NCBI GenBank assembly: GCA_027080315.1
Contig: JALWSI010000051.1
Span: forward strand, 1-27,865
Direction: 5' to 3'
Length of the DNA: 27,865 bases
Source of the DNA: a bacterium
GTDB taxonomy: Bacteria > Thermosulfidibacterota > Thermosulfidibacteria > Thermosulfidibacterales > JALWSI01
Shown here: piece by piece, positions 22,797 to 27,865 of the stretch
How positions within the stretch are numbered: the stretch's first letter is position 1
Layout: the number at the start of each line of letters is the position of its first letter
The notes under the pieces: model-generated
Told to the model about the DNA's origin: nothing
Databases searched by the model: none
The model's input: only the letters and a program-made list of their open reading frames with translations
Made by a program: the position numbers and the translations under genes

Positions 22797-23534
22797 TCAG
22801 GCGTCTTCAGACGCCACAAGGGCAGCCCCCAAGGCGGCTGTGAAGAGAGGATTCTCTGGCACCGTCATCTCGTGGCCAAGTTGCTGAGCCACAAGCTCAA
22901 CAAGGGTCTCAAACATGGCACCTCCTCCGGTGAAGATGAAAGGAGGGCCACCATCCATCCTCTTCACCATAGAGACGAGCCTCTGGGCAATTGAGAGGAA
23001 AACACCACGGGCAATACTCTCAACGGAAACACCCCGGGCCATGAGGGATACAAGCTCAGACTCAGCAAACACCGCACACATAGAGTTGAGTCTCGCCCCA
23101 TCCTCTGCGCCACGGGCCATCATATCCAGTTCTTTCAAAGAGAGGTCAAGCCTTTTAGCAGCCATCTCCAAGAACCTCCCCGTGCCAGCAGCGCATCGGT
23201 CGTTCATCTCAAAGTCGCTCACCCTGCCCTCTTTAACCTTAATCACCTTGAAGTCCTGACCTCCCAGATCAAGAACAGTGCCATCCCTCAGCCCCACCCC
23301 CAAGGCCTGAGCCTTAATCTCGGTTATGGCCTTCTGGGCTATTTGGGCTTTAACCAACCAATGGCGTCCGTAGCCTGTGGCAACGATCCGTTCTGGAGGG
23401 TTGAATTGGACAATCTCCCTCACAGCATCCTCCATAGAGGGCTTTGTGGGCAACATACGCCTGTTAACAACCCCTCCATCTTCTACCCATACCAGTTTGT
23501 AGTGGGTAGAACCAGCGTCTATTCCGAGAAACAT
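22797..23534 (-). CDS. 2-Hydroxyacyl-CoA dehydratase/double-cubane protein activator ATPase (HgdC/BadF family)
   Basis: 245 residues, full length for the homodimeric activator of the ASKHA ATPase fold. Phosphate loop GIDAGST (4-10), TEIKAQALG (71-79), DLGGQD (89-94) and TGGGA (202-206) form the nucleotide site. C114 in NDRCAAGTGRF and C153 in NSMCAVF are the two ligands per chain for the [4Fe-4S] cluster bridging the dimer. The protein couples ATP hydrolysis to injecting one low-potential electron into a partner iron-sulfur enzyme. Here the partner is the protein encoded 2 bases upstream. The ATG follows the partner stop as TGAGGATG, so the two are translationally coupled. It corresponds to the HgdC, YjiL or DCCP-reductase type; the partner suggests the last two. 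Confidence 0.94.
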   Translation of the reverse strand: MFLGIDAGSTHYKLVWVEDGGVVNRRMLPTKPSMEDAVREIVQFNPPERIVATGYGRHWLVKAQIAQKAITEIKAQALGVGLRDGTVLDLGGQDFKVIKVKEGRVSDFEMNDRCAAGTGRFLEMAAKRLDLSLKELDMMARGAEDGARLNSMCAVFAESELVSLMARGVSVESIARGVFLSIAQRLVSMVKRMDGGPPFIFTGGGAMFETLVELVAQQLGHEMTVPENPLFTAALGAALVASEDA

Positions 23535-23536
23535 CC

Positions 23537-24790
23537 TCAGGAGATCTCCTCCAAAAAGGCCTCTACTCTCGTGCGAAGCTGCTCTGCATCCTCAGGGGAG
23601 TAGTCTGTTGAGATCACCAAAGTTGGGATACCCCTCTCCTCAAGGGCCCGTTTCACCTTTCTGACCTCACCCTCGTAGATCTGGCAGAAGGATAGGGAGT
23701 GGTAAACCACACCGTTTGCACCTGACTGCAACGCCTCTTCAACGACCCTCTCCACCCTCTCGTGGTTGGGGGTGAAACAGGCACAGGTGATCTTGAAGTA
23801 GCGACGGGCAATAGCCTCAAGCAAAGCATCTTCGCTCTCTCCTTCCCCGTCAACGAGATCCCGGTAGTATCTGCTTCCTATGCAGCTCTCTTCGTGCACT
23901 ACCACGGCTCCGGCACCTTCAATAATGGCGTGAACCTTCCAATGGGGTATGGGCATGGGAGAACCTGCAACCATGATTCGGGGAGATGGTGGGTTAAGAC
24001 CCGACGCCTCTTCAAGCTCGTCTGACAGCCGGTTAACCTGCTTGGTGAACCTCTCAGGATCGTCAAAGAAGGAGAGCTGCTCAACAAGCAAACCATCAAG
24101 GCCTGAGAGAACCACGGGGTTCTTCCACCTCAAGCGGGCAAGCCTCTGCATAGCCATTCTCTTCTCGTTCACCACCTTTATGGCATCTTTCAGCTCACTC
24201 ACCCCAAAGGGTTGGCCCACCTCTCTCATGTGCTGGGCAAATCTCTTCACCTCATGGAGCCACAAAGAGAAGTCTTCTTTCGTCTTCCTCTGAGGCACCT
24301 CAAGAACGTGAAAGGGCATAAACTCACTTAGGGTCTCCCAGGCCTTCTTCTTGCCATCGCAGGTGGTCTCACCCCAGCCTTCAGTTAGCACCTGAAAGTA
24401 TGGACAGGTGGCAGAGAGCTTAAACCCAACTGCAGACTTTATTAGGGGACAAAGGGCCCTTGGAAGAACCTCTTCGGCCTTTGGTATGGGCATCTGGGCT
24501 CCTCCACACACCCCTACACAGACGCCACCTGCTGCAAGAACAAGCTCTTCGGGAACAAATATGCAGAAGATACCCACCACAGGCCAGCCTCCATCCTTAG
24601 CTTTAACCAGCTCTGACACCCTGCCACCGTGGATATCCCCCACCACAGAGTCAAAGTATCCCATGGCCTCAGGCCGCCCCTCTCTGCCCAAAAAGAGCTC
24701 CTGGTAAACAGGTCCCAACGAGTCCAGAAGCTGCTGGTGTGCCTCAAGGTCTATTCCAAGTCCACTCCACATCGCGTTCCAGTCGCCCAT
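23537..24790 (-). CDS. 2-Hydroxyacyl-CoA dehydratase D-subunit-like, double-cubane cluster type protein (YjiM/DCCP-like)
   Basis: 417 residues of the 2-hydroxyacyl-CoA dehydratase D-component family (HgdB/FldC). Landmarks: GIFCIFVPEELVLAAGG (73-89), ALCPLIKSAVG (112-122), TTCDGKKKAWE (142-152), EESCIGSRYYRDL (300-312), CACFTPN (336-342) and HSLSFCQIYEGE (364-375). Cysteines are at 76, 91, 95, 114, 129, 144, 303, 336, 338 and 369. True hydroxyacyl-CoA dehydratases use two different subunits. Here there is only one, followed by its activator, which is the arrangement of E. coli YjiM/YjiL and of the double-cubane [Fe8S9] protein with its reductase. That points to ATP-driven reduction of a small, hard-to-reduce substrate, which is unknown. 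AAGGAG precedes the ATG; the promoter region is shared with divergent uvrB. Confidence 0.88.
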   Translation of the reverse strand: MGDWNAMWSGLGIDLEAHQQLLDSLGPVYQELFLGREGRPEAMGYFDSVVGDIHGGRVSELVKAKDGGWPVVGIFCIFVPEELVLAAGGVCVGVCGGAQMPIPKAEEVLPRALCPLIKSAVGFKLSATCPYFQVLTEGWGETTCDGKKKAWETLSEFMPFHVLEVPQRKTKEDFSLWLHEVKRFAQHMREVGQPFGVSELKDAIKVVNEKRMAMQRLARLRWKNPVVLSGLDGLLVEQLSFFDDPERFTKQVNRLSDELEEASGLNPPSPRIMVAGSPMPIPHWKVHAIIEGAGAVVVHEESCIGSRYYRDLVDGEGESEDALLEAIARRYFKITCACFTPNHERVERVVEEALQSGANGVVYHSLSFCQIYEGEVRKVKRALEERGIPTLVISTDYSPEDAEQLRTRVEAFLEEIS

Positions 24791-24823
24791 TTTCTCTCTC
24801 CTTGACTTTCTTTTTGAAACAAG

Positions 24824-24852
24824 GTTAGACCCTTAAGGGGGATTAACTCCAA
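24824..24852 (-). promoter_or_regulatory. Possible promoter of the double-cubane-type pair with a palindrome in its spacer
   Basis: Minus strand: TTGGAG (24852-24847), 17 bases, then TCTAAC (24829-24824). The start near 24817 leaves about 27 bases, including the ribosome site. The spacer contains the perfect palindrome CCCTTAAGGG (24830-24839), a plausible operator. Both hexamers are weak. Confidence 0.35.
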
Positions 24853-24893
24853 TAAGAGTTTTCTATTCCAAGGGCAGGTTCTTATTGGGAACC
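24849..24893. promoter_or_regulatory. Inverted repeats in the uvrB/double-cubane divergent intergenic region
   Basis: CCAATAAGA (24849-24857) is repeated inverted as TCTTATTGG (24880-24888), with centres about 31 bases apart, or three helical turns. Overlapping the right copy is GGTTC-N7-GAACC (24877-24893), a 17-base palindrome that could be a LexA-type SOS box for uvrB. Its sequence does not match any LexA box I can quote exactly. Confidence 0.4.
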
Positions 24894-24905
24894 ACGGAAT
24901 ACCCT

Positions 24906-24933
24906 TTGCCTACAGGCCAAAGTGGGCTATTAA
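24906..24933 (+). promoter_or_regulatory. Possible uvrB promoter giving a nearly leaderless message
   Basis: TTGCCT (24906-24911), 16 bases, TATTAA (24928-24933). The predicted start falls within a few bases of the ATG at 24942, which fits the lack of a ribosome binding site there. Confidence 0.3.
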
Positions 24934-24941
24934 CCCTCACC

Positions 24942-26975
24942 ATGAGCGACATGTTCAAGGTGGAGTCTCCTTTTGAGCCCACAGGTGACCAGCCTCAAGC
25001 CATTGAGAAGATCGTTGAGAACCTGAGGGCAGGTGTGCCCTACCAGACCCTGCTTGGGGTGACCGGTAGCGGCAAGACCTTCACCATGGCCAAGGTGATT
25101 GAGGCGGTGAACAGACCAACATTGGTGATCTCTCACAACAAGACCCTTGCCGCCCAGCTCTACAACGAGTTCAAAAGGTTCTTCCCCAACAATGCAGCAG
25201 AGTACTTTGTCAGCTACTACGACTACTACCAGCCTGAGGCCTACATTCCCCACAAAGACCTCTACATTGAGAAGGACTGCTCAATAAACGAAGAGATTGA
25301 CCGCATGAAACACGCAGCAACCCGGTCTCTCTTTGAACGCAGGGACGTTGTGGTGGTGGCCAGTGTATCCTGCATCTACGGGCTCGGATCCCCCGATGCC
25401 TATTACGGCATGACCATTGGACTGAAACGGGGCATGGAGATTGACCGCCAGGAGCTGCTGGGTCGTCTAAGCGAGATCCAGTACACCCGCAACGATTACG
25501 ACTTCCACAGGGGGACATTCAGGGTGAGAGGAGACGTGGTAGAGATCTATGCCTCTCACATGGAAGACGCCGCGGTAAGGGTGGAGTTCTGGGGAGATGA
25601 GATAGAGGATCTCCTCATAATAGACCCCCTTACAGGGAGTGTTGAGGAGGAGCTTGAAGAGGTTAAGATCTACCCTGCTACTCACTATGTCACCCCCCAG
25701 GTGAGGTTGAAAAGGGCCATAGCCTCCATCAAAGCGGAGCTTGAAGAGAGGGTGAAAGAGCTGAAGAGAGCGGGAAAAGAGGCAGAGGCAGAAAGGCTGT
25801 GGAGACGCACCAACTTTGACCTTGAGATGCTCCAGAACATCGGTTACTGCAAGGGCATAGAGAACTACTCCCGACACCTGAGCGGAAGGGCTCCCGGAGA
25901 GCCCCCTCCAACTTTGGTGGAGTACCTTCCCGAAGACGCCCTCATCATCATTGATGAGAGCCATGTAACCATCCCCCAGTTGAGAGGGATGTACAGAGGC
26001 GATCGCTCAAGAAAAGAGAACCTGGTAGAGTACGGGTTCAGGCTCCCCTCCGCCTTGGACAACCGCCCCCTCACCTTTGAGGAGTTTGAGTCCTTCAACT
26101 ACCAGGTGCTCTTCGTCTCTGCCACCCCAGGAAGATACGAGCTTGAGAAGAGCGGACCTTACGTGGTGGAGCAGTTGATACGGCCCACGGGTCTCATGGA
26201 TCCCGAGGTGGAGGTGGTGCCTGCAAGGTTTCAGGTTGACCACCTGTTGGGAGAGATCAGAAAGAGGATTGAGATGGGAGACCGGGTGCTGGTCACCACC
26301 CTCACCAAGCGCATGGCAGAGGACCTATGCGACTACTACATGGATCTTGGAATCAAGGTCTGCTACCTCCACTCAGAGGTGAACACCATTGAACGCACGG
26401 CCATTATTCGGGATCTAAGGCAGGGCAAATACGACGTGCTCATAGGGGTGAACCTCTTGAGAGAGGGGCTGGACATACCAGAGGTCTCTCTGGTGGCTAT
26501 TCTGGACGCGGATCAGGAGGGCTTTCTGCGCTCCCATACCTCCCTCATCCAGACCATTGGCCGAGCCGCAAGAAACATCAGGGGCAAGGCAATTCTCTAC
26601 GCCGACAGAATCACAGACTCCATCAAAGCTGCGGTGGAAGAGACCAACAGGCGCAGAAGGATACAGAAGGAGTACAACGAGACCCACGGCATCACCCCCC
26701 AGAGCATTGAGAAAATGATTGACGAAGGGCTAACGGCCCCCTACGAAGCAGACTACTACACCGTGCCCTTGGCGGCAGAGGAAGCGGCTTCATACACAGA
26801 TGTGAAGAGGATTGAGGAGAGAATAGAGAAACTTAAAAGGATGATGCAGAAGGCTGCCCAGGAGATGGCCTATGAACAGGCAGCGGTTTACAGGGACGAG
26901 ATGAGAGCCTTGGAGAAGAGGCTTGTGGAGATACTTGAAGAGGCCTACGCCACGGCGGAAGGCTCAGAGGAGTAA
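24942..26975 (+). CDS. uvrB: Excinuclease ABC subunit B
   Basis: 677 residues from the ATG at 24942, a normal UvrB length. It has the helicase-like core with Walker A GVTGSGKT (39-46), the beta-hairpin region [12 protein letters not shown] that separates damaged strands, [29 protein letters not shown] and the motif VI stretch QTIGRAARN. The C-terminal UVR domain ([17 protein letters not shown]) contacts UvrC. It verifies damage after UvrA loading in nucleotide excision repair. The frame extends back to a TTG at 24885, but UvrB proteins begin at about [15 protein letters not shown]. ATG 24942 or 24951 is therefore the start, although neither has a Shine-Dalgarno sequence. Confidence 0.97.
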   Translation: MSDMFKVESPFEPTGDQPQAIEKIVENLRAGVPYQTLLGVTGSGKTFTMAKVIEAVNRPTLVISHNKTLAAQLYNEFKRFFPNNAAEYFVSYYDYYQPEAYIPHKDLYIEKDCSINEEIDRMKHAATRSLFERRDVVVVASVSCIYGLGSPDAYYGMTIGLKRGMEIDRQELLGRLSEIQYTRNDYDFHRGTFRVRGDVVEIYASHMEDAAVRVEFWGDEIEDLLIIDPLTGSVEEELEEVKIYPATHYVTPQVRLKRAIASIKAELEERVKELKRAGKEAEAERLWRRTNFDLEMLQNIGYCKGIENYSRHLSGRAPGEPPPTLVEYLPEDALIIIDESHVTIPQLRGMYRGDRSRKENLVEYGFRLPSALDNRPLTFEEFESFNYQVLFVSATPGRYELEKSGPYVVEQLIRPTGLMDPEVEVVPARFQVDHLLGEIRKRIEMGDRVLVTTLTKRMAEDLCDYYMDLGIKVCYLHSEVNTIERTAIIRDLRQGKYDVLIGVNLLREGLDIPEVSLVAILDADQEGFLRSHTSLIQTIGRAARNIRGKAILYADRITDSIKAAVEETNRRRRIQKEYNETHGITPQSIEKMIDEGLTAPYEADYYTVPLAAEEAASYTDVKRIEERIEKLKRMMQKAAQEMAYEQAAVYRDEMRALEKRLVEILEEAYATAEGSEE

Positions 26976-26983
26976 AAAGGGGC

Positions 26984-27012
26984 TTGACTACCCCACAGCG
27001 TTGGGGAATAAA
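26984..27012 (+). promoter_or_regulatory. rho: rho promoter
   Basis: TTGACT (26984-26989), 17 bases, then AATAAA (27007-27012, 4/6). The start near 27019 gives a leader of about 184 bases. The spacer holds a short inverted repeat, CCCCA-N6-TGGGG (26991-27006). It begins 8 bases after the uvrB stop. Confidence 0.5.
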
Positions 27013-27018
27013 GGAGCC

Positions 27019-27202
27019 ATCAGGCAGAGCTGAGCCACAACGTATTCAAAGGATAAAATCCTGTTAAAACTGCGAAGAGAATGGTTTTATTCCCGAAGAA
27101 GAATCCCTCTGAAGTTTGTAGAGGAGCCCCGTAGGGTGCAGTGGGTAGAATCTTGTAACTTTGCACCAGAACCCATGAGACGAAGAAGGAGTGTTTAGCG
27201 GC
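27019..27202 (+). promoter_or_regulatory. Long rho leader with possible folded element
   Basis: No open frame of note lies between uvrB and rho. GGTGCA (27135-27140) can pair with TGCACC (27162-27167), and TGGGT (27142-27146) with ACCCA (27171-27175). The pairings cross, so they form either a pseudoknot or two alternative folds just ahead of the ribosome site. Rho is known to autoregulate through its leader in E. coli; use of this element for that is inference. Confidence 0.3.
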
Positions 27203-27865
27203 ATGGAATCTACAGAAACCACAGAAGTCACCCCAAAGACCGAAGCTACGGCCTCTGAAGAGGCAACGGCTGTTACCCAAGAACCTCCCCCTGAAAAGCC
27301 AAAACGCCGCAGGGGCAGGCCACCCAAAAAGCGCGAGGAGACTCAAGAAGCTCAAGCCTCCTCAGACACCAACCAGGGACAGGAGGAGAACGGCGAAAAG
27401 AAGGATAAGCCATCACCTCCTGGACGGCTCATATTTGAGAAGCTCAACCTGCAAGAGCTTCAGTCCAAAAAGGTGGTAGAGCTGGTGGCCATGGCCAAAG
27501 AGATGAACATCTCTGGAATAGCAGGCCTGCGGAAACAAGAGCTGATCATGAAGATTCTGGAGCACCAGTCTGCCCAAAGCGGCACCATGGTGGGTGAAGG
27601 GGTTCTTGAGGTGTTACCTGACGGGTTTGGTTTTTTGAGATCCCCCTCTTTCAATTACCTCCCCGGACCTGACGACATCTACATCTCGCCCTCACAGATC
27701 AGGAGATTTGGGCTTAAGACCGGAGACGTGATCATGGGCCACATAAGGCCCCCAAAGAACGGTGAGAAGTACTTTGCCCTTCTTAAGCTTGAGAGCATCA
27801 ACGGAGCCCCTCCTGAGAGGGCGAGGGAGAGAATCCACTTTGACAACCTCACCCCATTCTACCCC
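27203..27865 (+). CDS. rho: Transcription termination factor Rho, N-terminal part (cut by window end)
   Basis: The first 221 codons, open to the right edge. Residues 1-75 are a low-complexity extension rich in Glu, Thr and Pro with a basic AT-hook-like [13 protein letters not shown] (about 33-45). Rho_N (about 79-120, [20 protein letters not shown]... [11 protein letters not shown]) follows, and then the cold-shock-like RNA-binding domain ([16 protein letters not shown] ... [19 protein letters not shown] ... [20 protein letters not shown]). The ATPase domain is beyond the window. Rho is the hexameric RNA translocase that terminates untranslated transcripts. AAGGAG lies about 11 bases before the ATG. 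Such charged N-terminal insertions vary between lineages. Confidence 0.95.
   Translation, partial: MESTETTEVTPKTEATASEEATAVTQEPPPEKPKRRRGRPPKKREETQEAQASSDTNQGQEENGEKKDKPSPPGRLIFEKLNLQELQSKKVVELVAMAKEMNISGIAGLRKQELIMKILEHQSAQSGTMVGEGVLEVLPDGFGFLRSPSFNYLPGPDDIYISPSQIRRFGLKTGDVIMGHIRPPKNGEKYFALLKLESINGAPPERARERIHFDNLTPFYP

Noticed and set aside
23537-24790. Benzoyl-CoA reductase or hydroxyglutaryl-CoA dehydratase component
   Set aside because: Only one catalytic subunit is present and no pathway genes surround it, so the double-cubane type fits better.
24885-24941. TTG start for UvrB adding 19 residues
   Set aside because: The extension lies within palindromes and a possible promoter and does not resemble UvrB N-termini.
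26991-27006. uvrB intrinsic terminator
   Set aside because: The CCCCA/TGGGG stem is short and followed by AATAAA, not a T-run; it falls in the spacer of the rho promoter.

Overview
The window is a stretch of ordinary bacterial chromosome, densely packed with housekeeping and central-metabolism genes. I see no phage, transposon, CRISPR array, rRNA or tRNA. Gene content suggests an anaerobic or facultatively anaerobic Gram-negative bacterium. It has a two-subunit class I fumarase, LDH-like malate dehydrogenase, monomeric NADP-isocitrate dehydrogenase, HacA/HacB-type LeuCD, CheY with CheZ, an ATP-driven double-cubane-type reductase pair and a Rho with a long basic N-terminus. Heavy AGG/AGA arginine codon use is also evident. 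A Desulfobacterota-like lineage fits best, but that is inference from gene content.

Layout. 1-5290 (minus strand): a TCA-cycle block, icd, then mdh-fumA-fumB and the start of an sdhC-like membrane subunit that runs off the left edge. 5522-6553 (minus): a nitronate-monooxygenase-family flavoprotein with its own promoter. 6625-15089 (minus): one compact run, aminotransferase-leuA-leuC-leuD-secreted protein-triple-domain glycosyltransferase-phosphoesterase, with overlaps or very short gaps. 15289-16463 (plus): cheY-cheZ and a 60-residue protein, divergent from the aminotransferase. 16568-17749 (minus): an acyl-CoA dehydrogenase with an unusual active site. 17995-20296 (plus): smpB-ppx/gppA-radical SAM, tightly coupled. 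20306-22127 (minus): an OppD-like ATPase preceded by a single-span membrane protein. 22360-22718 (minus): ssrA (tmRNA). 22797-24790 (minus): a two-gene 2-hydroxyacyl-CoA dehydratase/double-cubane-type reductase and its activator ATPase. 24942-26975 (plus): uvrB. 27203 to the right edge (plus): rho, cut by the window end.

How genes work together. Isocitrate dehydrogenase, malate dehydrogenase, fumarase and SdhC form a TCA segment. LeuA, LeuC and LeuD make most of the leucine precursor path, but leuB is not here. SmpB and tmRNA, the two parts of trans-translation, lie about 4 kb apart in separate units. The dehydratase-like protein and its activator form a self-contained redox module of unknown substrate.

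The points most worth a second look are: the double-cubane-type pair; two genes (radical SAM at 19385 and oppD at 21283) whose conserved N-termini lack any ATG/GTG/TTG start; the acyl-CoA dehydrogenase in which the usual catalytic Glu is replaced by Pro; the secreted His-rich protein coupled to leuD; and several palindromes placed inside promoter spacers. I found no convincing wholly new multi-gene system; most of the window is recognisable.
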